Shown here one piece after another: positions 9,698 through 17,973 of a DNA stretch of 64,000 nucleotides (positions are counted from its first letter, which is position 1; every line of letters starts with the position of its first letter). A program made the translations under genes and the position numbers. Source of the stretch: Lachnospiraceae bacterium (GTDB lineage Bacteria; Bacillota; Clostridia; Lachnospirales; Lachnospiraceae); assembly GCA_029067085.1 (NCBI GenBank), contig JAIEFE010000014.1, positions 246,969-310,968 of the forward strand, read 5' to 3'. The notes beneath the pieces were generated by a model that worked only from the letters and a program-made list of their open reading frames with translations, made no database searches and was not told the origin of the DNA.

Positions 9698-10628
9698 AAC
9701 ATGTTTCCTCCAAAGGCTTCTTGGGCGATTTCGCTATTTGATAGGAAGATTCATAGCTTCCCAGTGCAATAAATCCTGCTACCGTTTCATAGTAAGGGAT
9801 ATTACACATTTTTCGTATTTTCGCTTCCGCCTGGGCACCAATACAGGCATGCAGCATACAGTTGGCGATTCCTTTATAAAAGAGGGTATTCGCTAATGTG
9901 ATCAGGAATATTCCACTGTCAATGAAAGGTAATTTTTTCTCAAGCCCTGCATACATTGTTAAATCGGTACTTATTATCAATACACTCTGGGCAGCTTCGC
10001 CGAAACCGCGATTTGCTCCCTGTATCTTAAGTATTTTTTGTACCAAATCCGTATCTTTAACAAAATAAACTTTTACAGACTGCCTGTTGCAGGCACTGGG
10101 AGCTGTCTCTCTTGCAATGTCAATCGCCTGCCGTATCTTATCATAATCTATTTTTTGAGCAGAAAAATTTCTTGTAGAGTGACGCTGCCTGATCAAGTCC
10201 TCATAAGAGAGATTACTTAAGGAAGCAATATCATAACTCGTTCGATGTTCTGTTCCCGGAGTGCTGATTCGCTGTATCTCCTTGTCGTCTATCATATATT
10301 TTTGAGCATACTCTGCGACATTATAGTTATGCTGTTCGTGATATTGAATATATTCATTGATAACTGTTTTAGCCTGAATTACTAAATAATCCTGCTCCCC
10401 TTGTATCTGCTCATAAGTTGCAATATATTTTATCAATGCAATGATTTTGTCTTTTCCAAAACCCGATTTTACCTCTTTTAAAGAAAGACCTTTTTCAATA
10501 CTATGAATTAATAACTTAATTTTACGTTCTGTATTCTTTTTTTTGTTCAACGGTAAAGTTGAAGAAAAAAAACACCACCTCATATTGTCACATATCAAAT
10601 ACCAGATTAGTCTGCATACTTTTTTCAT
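9687..10628 (-). CDS. Nitroreductase-family protein of a glycan-decoration operon
   Basis: The 313-residue protein has a non-canonical N-terminal region of about 130 residues. A nitroreductase-like FMN domain follows, with the hallmark RQRHSTRNFS near 148-157, PSACNRQSV shortly after, and a C-terminal HACIGAQAEAKIR segment. Nitroreductase homologues with this long N-terminus often sit next to polysaccharide pyruvyl transferases; their reaction is not known. I prefer the ATG at 10628 (MKKVCRLIWY) because GGAAGGGAG lies upstream, whereas the in-frame ATG 39 nt earlier has no ribosome site. It lies between the flippase and the acyltransferase genes. Confidence 0.78.
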   Translation of the reverse strand: MKKVCRLIWYLICDNMRWCFFSSTLPLNKKKNTERKIKLLIHSIEKGLSLKEVKSGFGKDKIIALIKYIATYEQIQGEQDYLVIQAKTVINEYIQYHEQHNYNVAEYAQKYMIDDKEIQRISTPGTEHRTSYDIASLSNLSYEDLIRQRHSTRNFSAQKIDYDKIRQAIDIARETAPSACNRQSVKVYFVKDTDLVQKILKIQGANRGFGEAAQSVLIISTDLTMYAGLEKKLPFIDSGIFLITLANTLFYKGIANCMLHACIGAQAEAKIRKMCNIPYYETVAGFIALGSYESSYQIAKSPKKPLEETCYEI

Positions 10629-10698
10629 GCTCAGTACCTGCTCCCTTCCGCGTGCTTCAGCAACCATATAAATCAGTAAGAATGAAATTGTTTTTCTT

Positions 10699-11967
10699 TC
10701 ATTCCTGCTCCTTCTCTCTACTCATAAATATCTTATAAAAATCTTTTTTGCCGGGCAAAATCAAAGAGTAAACTTTTTCTCCGGATTCCTTTGAATACTC
10801 ATATATAAAAGAAATCCCGCATATAAAATAAGATAAGATAGAAGCGCATCCGGCACCATAGATACCGAGTTTAGGTATAAGGATGCTGTTAGCACTTACA
10901 TTTGCAACGACAGCAGCCAATAATGCAAAGAAAGAGAACCATCTTTTCCCAAGCGCATTAAATAGAGGATGCAATATCTTAAACCATGACATCAAAGGAA
11001 TTCCACACATCAGCAAAACAACAATTCCATATGATTTAATAAACTCTTTTCCATAAAAAATCCAAATAAACGGCCTGCCCAATAAAATCATACCCAAAAT
11101 AACGACAAGCATTAATATATTGGATATTCTGATCGCAGCAGACACTTCTTCATAGTGATTTGCTGAGGAAGTTCTGGCAAAAATAACATCTTTAAAAACA
11201 TCTGAAATAATCCATACAGTTTCTGCGATCAATACGCCCAGCGAATAATAACTCAAGTCAGTACCGCTGACATTTTTAGAATACTTTAACATTAAGACAT
11301 CTACTTTATAGTTCATAGTGATCAATAAAAAAGTAAACATCGGCAAATAACCGAATGCAATATACTCCTTTATTTTGATGATTGAAAGGTAACGCGGTCT
11401 TAACGGCTTATGAATCGCCAGGAGATAAACGATTACGTAATATATCTTTATTATGAGCGTAAGTATCAGCGCAACTTCAAGCTGTCTTATATTCAAAAAA
11501 TAACTGCCGCCATATAGCAGCAAACTCAAAAAAGCACCAATTAAAAAAATATTGTTTCTCTTATAAACATCTTTAATCAGCATAAGCATATTCAACTGTT
11601 GTGTTATATTATCCAAAACTGCCAGTAATACAATAAATTTAGCAGTATAGGATGGAAGATAATTCCATATCAAAGCAACTATAATAAGATAAAAAATCAA
11701 TTGGAAGAAAAAGATATTCACATAATCCTGCAAAGTCTGATCAGCATTATCATTTTTACGGTTAAAAAAAGGGATGGATTGGTAAATTCCCAATCCAATA
11801 ACGATTGATATTAAGTTCGCAGTGTTTAAGACATAAGTATACTCGCCGTTTAAGGCCGTTCCCAGACATCGTGTCAAAAAAGTATTTCCACAGAAGGCTA
11901 CTAAGCAATATAAAAATTTATTTATCATACTGTGTATATAGACGTTATTTTGTATTCTGTTCTTCAA
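10699..11967 (-). CDS. Oligosaccharide flippase (PST/MATE-like), leftward operon
   Basis: The 422-residue protein has about 12 hydrophobic helices and the N-terminal pattern of polysaccharide flippases (NTFLTRCLGTALNGEYTYV). It probably moves lipid-linked glycan repeats or precursors across the membrane. The start is a TTG with AAAGGAG seven nt upstream. It follows the pyruvyl transferase gene by 12 nt. A functionally similar flippase occurs on the other side of the invertible segment (15037-16503) and a third in the large locus (39857-41434). Confidence 0.85.
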   Translation of the reverse strand: MKNRIQNNVYIHSMINKFLYCLVAFCGNTFLTRCLGTALNGEYTYVLNTANLISIVIGLGIYQSIPFFNRKNDNADQTLQDYVNIFFFQLIFYLIIVALIWNYLPSYTAKFIVLLAVLDNITQQLNMLMLIKDVYKRNNIFLIGAFLSLLLYGGSYFLNIRQLEVALILTLIIKIYYVIVYLLAIHKPLRPRYLSIIKIKEYIAFGYLPMFTFLLITMNYKVDVLMLKYSKNVSGTDLSYYSLGVLIAETVWIISDVFKDVIFARTSSANHYEEVSAAIRISNILMLVVILGMILLGRPFIWIFYGKEFIKSYGIVVLLMCGIPLMSWFKILHPLFNALGKRWFSFFALLAAVVANVSANSILIPKLGIYGAGCASILSYFICGISFIYEYSKESGEKVYSLILPGKKDFYKIFMSREKEQE

Positions 11968-11979
11968 TTTGCCACTCCT

Positions 11980-13032
11980 TTATAGCTGTAAAAAACCATC
12001 CATAATTTCCCGGCAATGTTTTCGTTCTTTTTCTAAGTCGTTATTTATTAAAATATAATCAACGGGCGTATTTATGAGATTCTCTAAATCATTTTCGTTT
12101 TTTACGATTCGATTTTCCAGTTTAAATTTTTTCAAAAGTTCTTTAATCTTTATTTGCTTATCTTCCACAACAGATATAAACTGTTTTTGAAATGCAAGGG
12201 ACAATGCAACGCCATGGAAAGTGCTTGTGAACACAAAATCTGCTTTTTTGAAACAGTGTATCAGTTCACCGGCAGAAAGAGAAGGGTTTTCATCGCACCA
12301 CGGCAGATAAGACAGAACAGAGATTAACCTGTAACCATGGTTCCGGCTGTATTGTTTGAGCTTCTCCACGATATTTTCTTCAACGGTATTTCTGTATGCA
12401 TAAACTAAAATATAGTGCTCGTTTTTGTATGGTTTTTCAATTGGCTGATATTGTTCGCTTTCTATGAGTAAAGTGGGATCTAATACCTCTTCAATTTTTC
12501 TACCTAATATTTCTTCTATTACTTTTTGGGAATTTTGACCACGCACCGCTATATGACGAAAACTTTCCAAATCCTTTATCAAGTGCGGAAATTTTTCAAA
12601 ATCTTCTTTACGAGAATTATTTAAGGAAGGAGCAAAGGCTATTTTTACATAATCATCAAATCCATGACCGAACAAAATACTATATTTACTAATCTGTTTA
12701 CGCCGGACATTCCATATTTCATCACTTCCAAATAATATGACATCCAGTTCTTTAAAAGTCTTACTGTTTATCCGACATAGCGGAAGCAGACTTTGATTTT
12801 TTACATAATTCTGATATTTATGCCAGATATATAAAACTTCCCGATATTTCTGTTTGGCAGACAATAATTTATATCCTGTTTCTGCTATGGAATACAAAAA
12901 AGGATTTCTGATATGATGCTTAATAAAAAAAACAGTATGGTTTTGTGATTCAAGATAGGACTTCATAGCATAGGCCTGTAAAAAAGCCCCATAATTCATG
13001 CTGTTGTATACTGTTACAATTCCTATTTTCAT
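11980..13032 (-). CDS. Polysaccharide pyruvyl transferase family protein
   Basis: The 350-residue protein matches the PF04230 family: an N-terminal MKIGIVTVYNSMNYGAFLQA, a central DVILFGSDEIWN segment, and FTSTFHGVALSLAF near the C-terminus, which is the usual HG-containing motif. Family members ketalate sugars with pyruvate from phosphoenolpyruvate, or act as glycan transferases of unknown specificity. The ATG at 13032 is preferred: AGAGG lies 8-9 nt upstream and the family begins MKIG. It is the first gene leftward of the invertible segment, so it would be the first gene transcribed by the outward promoter at 13213-13241. Confidence 0.85.
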   Translation of the reverse strand: MKIGIVTVYNSMNYGAFLQAYAMKSYLESQNHTVFFIKHHIRNPFLYSIAETGYKLLSAKQKYREVLYIWHKYQNYVKNQSLLPLCRINSKTFKELDVILFGSDEIWNVRRKQISKYSILFGHGFDDYVKIAFAPSLNNSRKEDFEKFPHLIKDLESFRHIAVRGQNSQKVIEEILGRKIEEVLDPTLLIESEQYQPIEKPYKNEHYILVYAYRNTVEENIVEKLKQYSRNHGYRLISVLSYLPWCDENPSLSAGELIHCFKKADFVFTSTFHGVALSLAFQKQFISVVEDKQIKIKELLKKFKLENRIVKNENDLENLINTPVDYILINNDLEKERKHCREIMDGFLQL

Positions 13033-13150
13033 TTCGATGCCTCTTTGAATGATTATTATTGACATGAATCGTAAGACAAATTCTCAAGGCGCAAAGCAAC
13101 CGATTTTATTTCCAAAACATTAATAATTCCTCGCCCAGAAGGGTATAATG

Positions 13151-13190
13151 ATATTTCTGAAAGATACATTATTGAGCAAAATGTTATCTT
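13151..13190 (+). repeat. Left 40-bp inverted repeat of the invertible segment
   Basis: The 40 bases match the reverse complement of 13915-13954 except at 13165 (T here, A in the other copy). Inside the repeat, 13161-13170 (AAGATACATT) and 13180-13190 (AATGTTATCTT) form an imperfect dyad with one bulged base around a 9-nt centre. This is the expected shape of a tyrosine-recombinase core site. Confidence 0.9.
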
Positions 13191-13212
13191 CAATACATTA
13201 ATTATGTTGTCT

Positions 13213-13241
13213 ATTATAGTATAATAAACAGATTATTGCAA
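13213..13241 (-). promoter_or_regulatory. Outward promoter inside the invertible segment
   Basis: On the minus strand TTGCAA (13236-13241), a 17-bp spacer and a perfect TATAAT (13213-13218) point left. Transcription would start near 13206, cross the left repeat and enter the pyruvyl transferase operon after a leader of about 175 nt. After inversion the same elements would map to about 13864-13892 and point toward the gene at 14028. A perfect TTGACA hexamer also occurs at 13288-13293 (minus) but lacks a good -10. Confidence 0.6.
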
Positions 13242-13301
13242 ATTATTTGTCTGTCATTGCTTAAACGTCTATTTTTAAACTCACCGCTGTCAATCTCCTA
13301 A

Positions 13302-13883
13302 TTAAAGCAAAAGATTCTTATATACCTCGTCTTTGTCATCCTGTTCAATAGAAAGATATCTCTTAGTCACTTCCATAGATGAATGATTATAGATAGACAT
13401 AATGACTGCCGGGGCCGTTCCTTGCTTCCAGGCATGATATCCGAATGTTTTTCTGAGGGAATGGCAGCTGAAATTCCCTTCATACCCAAGTGTATCACAA
13501 GCATTCTTAATGATCATATAAGCTCTATTTCTTCCAATAGGTTTATTGTTTCCCTTTCTGCTTTTAAAAATATATTCTTGAGGCGTTATGTTATCAAACA
13601 TTCTGTTTTTCAGTAAAAGCAAAGCTTCCTTACAACAGTCATTCAGAAAAACATTGGCTGTTTTCCCTGTCTTTTGCTCAGTGATCATAATGTGGCATTT
13701 GAATTCCTTAAGATTAAAATTCCAGACACTTCCCCACTGTATCTGCAAGAGATCGCTGATTCGTAATCCGGTATTAATGCCAAGTGTGATCAACACATAA
13801 TTCCTTATCTCGCCTTTGGCATAAAAATATTCTTTCAGTTTTTCAATTTTATCAGTTGATTTAAATGGTTGTGTTACGCTCAT
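13302..13883 (-). CDS. Tyrosine site-specific recombinase (FimB/FimE-sized invertase)
   Basis: The 193-residue protein is essentially a catalytic domain with no long N-terminal arm. The active-site set is complete: R41 (TGLRISDLL), K71 (EQKTGK), H141 and R144 (HSLRKTF), H167 (NHSSMEVTKRY) and the nucleophile Y176. Its size resembles FimB and FimE (about 200 aa), which invert promoter segments, rather than phage integrases. I chose the ATG at 13883 because AAGAAGG lies 8 nt upstream. A longer in-frame start at 13967 would lie outside and read through the right inverted repeat, so it is unlikely. The gene lies wholly between the repeats and would invert with the segment. It most likely recombines those repeats. 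Confidence 0.88.
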   Translation of the reverse strand: MSVTQPFKSTDKIEKLKEYFYAKGEIRNYVLITLGINTGLRISDLLQIQWGSVWNFNLKEFKCHIMITEQKTGKTANVFLNDCCKEALLLLKNRMFDNITPQEYIFKSRKGNNKPIGRNRAYMIIKNACDTLGYEGNFSCHSLRKTFGYHAWKQGTAPAVIMSIYNHSSMEVTKRYLSIEQDDKDEVYKNLLL

Positions 13884-13904
13884 ATTCATTACCTTCTTTC
13901 TCTG

Positions 13905-13933
13905 AAAATAGTTAAAGATAACATTTTGCTCAA
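13905..13933 (-). promoter_or_regulatory. Candidate recombinase promoter spanning the right repeat boundary
   Basis: On the minus strand TTGAGC (13928-13933, inside the right repeat) is followed after 17 bp by TATTTT (13905-13910, inside the unique part). It would start just before the ribosome site of the recombinase. The hexamers are weak. Confidence 0.35.
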
Positions 13934-13954
13934 TAATGTTTCTTTCAGAAATAT
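13915..13954 (-). repeat. Right 40-bp inverted repeat of the invertible segment
   Basis: This is the reverse complement of 13151-13190 with a single mismatch. Similarity stops sharply at both ends of the 40 bp. It lies between the recombinase start and the first gene of the rightward operon. Confidence 0.9.
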
Positions 13955-14027
13955 AAACTTTTTGCAATAGTGATATCGGCCAGGAGAATGTTGTCAGATT
14001 TTCAGGAATCGTACAAATGGAGAAAAA

Positions 14028-14999
14028 ATGAAACTTAGAGTAGTTGTAGTTGTGGTAACGTACAATCGCAAGGATTTGGTTTTGGAATGTATTAAGGCAA
14101 TTTTAAACCAGTCGTACAGAGTTGAAAAGATCATTTTAATTGATAACTGCAGCACAGATGGAACGGAAAATGTACTCAAATCAAAGGGATATTTAGATTG
14201 TCCACAGATTTGTTATACCAGAATGGACTCTAATATTGGAGGATCCGGAGGCTTTTATGAAGGAATGGTTAAGGCGGCACAATATCAATATGACTGGATA
14301 TGGGTCATGGATGACGATACGATACCGGCATATGATTGTCTTGAAGAACTCATAAAGGCAAATGAGATAGTAGAAAGCTCTATGTCGATCAAAGGCCTAG
14401 AGTGTACTGTTCGGCCTTCTTTTTTTGCAAGCGCAGTATACGGAATCAACGGAGAGTTTATGAATGTTCCCGCAGTGAACAGGAAGAAGGCACCCAATGG
14501 TTATACTTATTGGTATAATTTTTTAGATCAGGGACTTATCAATATTGAAACGGCAACATTTGTGTCCGTATTGATCAGGAAAGAAGCCGTTGAGAAATGC
14601 GGATTACCGTGTAAAGACTTTTTTATTTGGGGGGATGATTCAGAATATACCACTAGGCTCACTAAGTACTATGGAGATGCCTATTTGGTTGGCAAGAGTG
14701 TTGCTATCCATAAAAGAGCGTCAGCGAATCCTATTGAAATAAAAACAGAGATGAACCCGCAACGAATTGAAATGCTACACTATAAATATCGCAATACTGT
14801 TATCGGATTCAGGTATTACACGCCGGGGTATTATGCGCTTGGGTACATATTGATGTCTATGCTGGAGTGTATTCAGTGCATTGGTAAGAAGTTTGGCGCG
14901 AAAAAAGTAAAAGCGATCCTGAAGGGGAATTGGGAAGGTATTACGCAATATAAAAGATTCAAATGTTATATTGACAGCCAAATCAAAAAGGATAATTAG
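14028..14999 (+). CDS. GT2 glycosyltransferase, galactofuranosyl/rhamnosyl type
   Basis: The 323-residue protein has a GT-A fold: VVVVVTYNRKDLVLECI at the start, LIDNCSTDGT, SNIGGSGGF, the nucleotide-binding WVMDDDT and a later FFIWGDDSEYT motif typical of galactofuranosyl- and rhamnosyltransferase-like GT2 enzymes. The start has GGAGAAAAA directly before ATG. It is the first gene right of the invertible segment, and no convincing promoter lies between the right repeat and this start. Its transcription may therefore depend on inversion of the segment. The donor sugar is not determinable. Confidence 0.87.
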   Translation: MKLRVVVVVVTYNRKDLVLECIKAILNQSYRVEKIILIDNCSTDGTENVLKSKGYLDCPQICYTRMDSNIGGSGGFYEGMVKAAQYQYDWIWVMDDDTIPAYDCLEELIKANEIVESSMSIKGLECTVRPSFFASAVYGINGEFMNVPAVNRKKAPNGYTYWYNFLDQGLINIETATFVSVLIRKEAVEKCGLPCKDFFIWGDDSEYTTRLTKYYGDAYLVGKSVAIHKRASANPIEIKTEMNPQRIEMLHYKYRNTVIGFRYYTPGYYALGYILMSMLECIQCIGKKFGAKKVKAILKGNWEGITQYKRFKCYIDSQIKKDN

Positions 15000-15036
15000 G
15001 GGACGCTAAATTCAACATGTGTTCCAGGAGAAATAA

Positions 15037-16503
15037 ATGGCAACACCTAGTGTAAAGAAAAATTTTGCATACAGTATGCTTTACCAGATACTTGATATCA
15101 TAGTACCTATTATTATGGCACCGTATTTGTCAAGAGTTTTGGGGGCTGATATGGTGGGGGTTCAAAGTTATACAGCCTCTGTTCAAACATATTTTTTGTT
15201 GGTTGCTGCTCTTGGGACACAATCCTATGGCACGAGGGAAATTTCACGTAACAGGGATAACATTAAAGTATGCAGTAAGTTGTTTTGGGAAATCGAGTTG
15301 ATGTCAATAGCTACATCAATGGCAACTCTGGCTGCATGGATATTATTAATTGTATTGAGTCCGACCTACAGAATTTTCTATCTTGTAATGATTCCGAGTA
15401 TATTGGGATCGATGCTGAATATTACATGGTTTTTTAATGGTCTGGAGAAATTTAAGCTAACGGTTATAAGCAATATTTTTTTTCGATTGGCAGGCATCGT
15501 ATTAATGTTCGCATTTGTCAGAGAAAAGAGTGATGTGGTAATTCATGTGGCGATACTTTCTCTGATTAATCTATTATCAAGCGCTTCTCTGTGGATTTAT
15601 ATTCCGAAGCTTACTGTAAAAGTATCCTTTGGAGAATTAAAGATTGCGGAGCACTTGAAACAGACACTGGCCTATTTTATACCTACGATTGCCACATCCA
15701 TCTATACAGTACTTGACAAGACTTTAATTGGATTGATAACGAAGGACAGTACACAAAACGGATTTTATGAACAGGCGGAAAACGTCATACGGGTGGCAAA
15801 TAAGATTTCTTATGCCGGTATTAACGCAGTAGTAGGTGTCAGAATATCTTATTTATTTATGGAAAACAAAATAGAGGAAATACATAACAGAATTGAGAAT
15901 TCCATGAACTTTATATTTTTTATGGGAGTGGGGTGTGCCTGCGGGTTATCGGCAATTGCCAAAAGATTTGTACCGTTCTTTTTCGGGGCAGGATATGAAG
16001 GCGTCGAATACCTGTTGTATGTTTTATGTCCTATCAGCGTGATTGTAGGTGTGAGTAACTGTATGGGATCACATTACTATACCCCCAGCGGGCGCAGGGC
16101 GCAAAGCTCAAAATATTTGATTGTGGGTTCGTGTGTGAATTTCGTGATGAATTTATGCCTGATTCCGTATCTGCAGGCCATTGGTGCGGCAATTGCTACC
16201 GTTGTCGCGGAATTGACAATCACTATGTTGTATGTGAGAAACAGTAATAATTACATGAGCCTGAAGCTTCTGGTTCAAATAGGGTGGAAAAAGATTATAG
16301 CCGGCATATGCATGCTGGCAGTTGTTTATAAGATGGGTGATTTATTTAATATAACAGAAATTGTAGTAATTTTGGTACAAATTTGTATGGGTGTGGGCGT
16401 ATATATTTTAGTATTGTATTTGTTAAAAGACCGTTGGACAACGCGTTATATACATGTAATGCTTAACAGCGTCAACGGAAAGGGCAGAAGCAATAAAGGT
16501 TAA
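15037..16503 (+). CDS. Oligosaccharide flippase (Wzx-like, PST family), rightward operon
   Basis: The 488-residue membrane protein has 12-14 hydrophobic helices and the family's N-terminal pattern VKKNFAYSMLYQILDIIVPIIMAPY with ARVLG-like 'SRVLGADMVG'. It likely flips an undecaprenyl-linked glycan or decorated precursor. GGAGAAATAA precedes the ATG, and 37 nt separate it from the GT2 gene. The length is close to canonical Wzx proteins, about 65 residues longer than the flippase of the leftward operon. The two do not look like a recent duplication. Confidence 0.87.
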   Translation: MATPSVKKNFAYSMLYQILDIIVPIIMAPYLSRVLGADMVGVQSYTASVQTYFLLVAALGTQSYGTREISRNRDNIKVCSKLFWEIELMSIATSMATLAAWILLIVLSPTYRIFYLVMIPSILGSMLNITWFFNGLEKFKLTVISNIFFRLAGIVLMFAFVREKSDVVIHVAILSLINLLSSASLWIYIPKLTVKVSFGELKIAEHLKQTLAYFIPTIATSIYTVLDKTLIGLITKDSTQNGFYEQAENVIRVANKISYAGINAVVGVRISYLFMENKIEEIHNRIENSMNFIFFMGVGCACGLSAIAKRFVPFFFGAGYEGVEYLLYVLCPISVIVGVSNCMGSHYYTPSGRRAQSSKYLIVGSCVNFVMNLCLIPYLQAIGAAIATVVAELTITMLYVRNSNNYMSLKLLVQIGWKKIIAGICMLAVVYKMGDLFNITEIVVILVQICMGVGVYILVLYLLKDRWTTRYIHVMLNSVNGKGRSNKG

Positions 16504-16573
16504 ACTCCATGGGCATCCAATTCTATATGACGATAGGGTATTATACAAAGTAAATTGAGATAAGGAGACATTT

Positions 16574-17029
16574 ATGAAGGAAAATATCATCGGATATACA
16601 ACGGGAGTCTTTGATATGTTCCATATAGGGCATCTGAATATTTTAAAAGGAGCCAGAGAGCACTGTGATTACTTGATTGTGGGAGTAAGCACAGATGAAC
16701 TTGTACAAGCTGAAAAAAATAAGAGGCCTGTTATACCGTATGAAGAAAGAGCTGCTATCATAGAGGCGCTGAGAGTAGTGGATCGGGTAGTTCCTCAATA
16801 CAATAAAAATAAAATGACTGCATGGCAAAAATATCATTTTGATAAAATGTTTGTGGGATCAGATTGGAAAGGAACAGTAGCTTGGAATACGTTTGAAGAA
16901 GAATTTAAGCCATTAGGTGTCGAGATAGTGTATTTGCCCCATACTGACGGTATTTCCAGTACAAAGCTGACTAAGGTAATTAAAAAAATGTTAGATGAGA
17001 ATTCTGGAAAAAAAGAGAGGGATCAGTAA
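16574..17029 (+). CDS. TagD-like glycerol-3-phosphate cytidylyltransferase family protein
   Basis: The 151-residue protein is a small nucleotidyltransferase. It has GYTTGVFDMFHIGH with the catalytic HIGH at 17-20, a VPYEER-like IPYEER, FVGSDWKG, and a C-terminal HTDGISSTKL corresponding to the RTxGISTT motif of TagD. TagD makes CDP-glycerol from CTP and glycerol-3-phosphate; close relatives make other CDP-polyols. AAGGAGACATTT precedes the ATG. The stop overlaps the next start (TAATG), coupling it to LicD. Together they suggest transfer of a CDP-activated phospho-substituent to the glycan. Confidence 0.85.
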   Translation: MKENIIGYTTGVFDMFHIGHLNILKGAREHCDYLIVGVSTDELVQAEKNKRPVIPYEERAAIIEALRVVDRVVPQYNKNKMTAWQKYHFDKMFVGSDWKGTVAWNTFEEEFKPLGVEIVYLPHTDGISSTKLTKVIKKMLDENSGKKERDQ

Positions 17030-17973
17030 TGACAGATTTATCATTAGAATTTCCAGAAGACTTTTTCAGAGAAGAAATTCGGAATGGCTATAATGTAAGT
17101 GAAAAGATGAAAAAAGTATGGGCAGTAGAATTGGATCTGTTGAACAAACTGCTGGATGTATGTCAGAAATATGAGTTAAAGTGTTTTGTAGATGCCGGAA
17201 CGTTGCTTGGAGTGATCCGACATAAAGGTTTTATACCATGGGATGACGATATCGATGTGGTTATGTTTCGTGAAGATTACGAGAAACTGAGAGCAATTGC
17301 GCAGGAAGAATTTAAGGAGCCATATTTTTTTCAATGTGCATATTCAGATAATAATTACATTATGGGACATGCCCAGATTCGTAACAGCAATACAACAGCC
17401 CTTCTCCATAGAGAAGTGTGGAGAAAGGTTGATCGTAATTACGGGATTTTCATTGATATTTTTATCTTGGATGGGGTGTTTCAGAATCGTTTTCTGCTAA
17501 AATTGCAAAATTTAATTGTGAGATTCTGCAAAGAAGGGATTACTGTTTTAGTTACAAAAAACGAACTGTTAACCAGAAGGCAGATCCTGGAGAAGAAATT
17601 TTTGGAAAAGCTCAAACTGAATAGAATAAAATTATCTGAAATCATGGATGCCGCGTTAATGAAATCAGCGGTAGAACACTGTGAAATGGTTGCGCCTCTC
17701 GGATTTATACATGAGACGGTAAAAAGAATCCGTAATAAACATCTTTATGACAAAACAGTGTGGATGGATTTTGAATGTATGAAGGTTCCGGTTCCGGGCG
17801 GATATCATGAATTTTTAAGCAACCGTTACGGCGACTATTTGAAACCTGTTCAGGTATCGACAACGCATGGAGAAGTTTATTTTGATCCCGAGAAATCATA
17901 TAAGGAATATTTAGAAGATATGAAAGTGGGAAAGCTGGATTATTTGCTGGAGGATTGTCATGGTAAACAATAA
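17029..17973 (+). CDS. LicD-family phosphotransferase
   Basis: The 314-residue protein has the LicD signature at about 54-76: VDAGTLLGVIRHKG followed by the acidic PWDDDIDV metal site. LicD proteins transfer phosphocholine, and relatives transfer other phospho-groups such as glycerol phosphate, from CDP-activated donors to surface glycans. The partner gene immediately upstream is a CDP-forming cytidylyltransferase, which makes phosphoglycerol or a similar phosphopolyol the most likely substituent. The 3' end overlaps the next gene by 14 nt. Confidence 0.87.
   Translation: MTDLSLEFPEDFFREEIRNGYNVSEKMKKVWAVELDLLNKLLDVCQKYELKCFVDAGTLLGVIRHKGFIPWDDDIDVVMFREDYEKLRAIAQEEFKEPYFFQCAYSDNNYIMGHAQIRNSNTTALLHREVWRKVDRNYGIFIDIFILDGVFQNRFLLKLQNLIVRFCKEGITVLVTKNELLTRRQILEKKFLEKLKLNRIKLSEIMDAALMKSAVEHCEMVAPLGFIHETVKRIRNKHLYDKTVWMDFECMKVPVPGGYHEFLSNRYGDYLKPVQVSTTHGEVYFDPEKSYKEYLEDMKVGKLDYLLEDCHGKQ

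Larger units (their letters stand above)
13151..13954. mobile_element. Predicted invertible DNA segment (recombinase gene plus outward promoter)
   Basis: An 804-bp segment is bounded by 40-bp inverted repeats at 13151-13190 and 13915-13954 that match at 39 of 40 positions. It contains one gene, a small tyrosine recombinase (13302-13883), and one good outward-facing promoter (13213-13241). It separates two divergent glycan-decoration operons. This is the architecture of a site-specific inversion switch that carries its own invertase. Inversion itself is inferred. Confidence 0.8.

Noticed and set aside
13288..13293. Perfect TTGACA (minus strand) inside the invertible segment
   Set aside because: No acceptable -10 box lies 16-18 bp downstream, so the nearby TTGCAA-17-TATAAT is the better promoter.
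13884..13967. Longer N-terminus for the recombinase starting at 13967
   Set aside because: It would start outside the right repeat and translate the repeat itself. A good ribosome site supports 13883.
13971..14027. TTGTCA with TACAAA 15 bp later just before the rightward operon
   Set aside because: The spacing is short, and the start would fall on the ribosome site, leaving no leader. I do not count it as a promoter.
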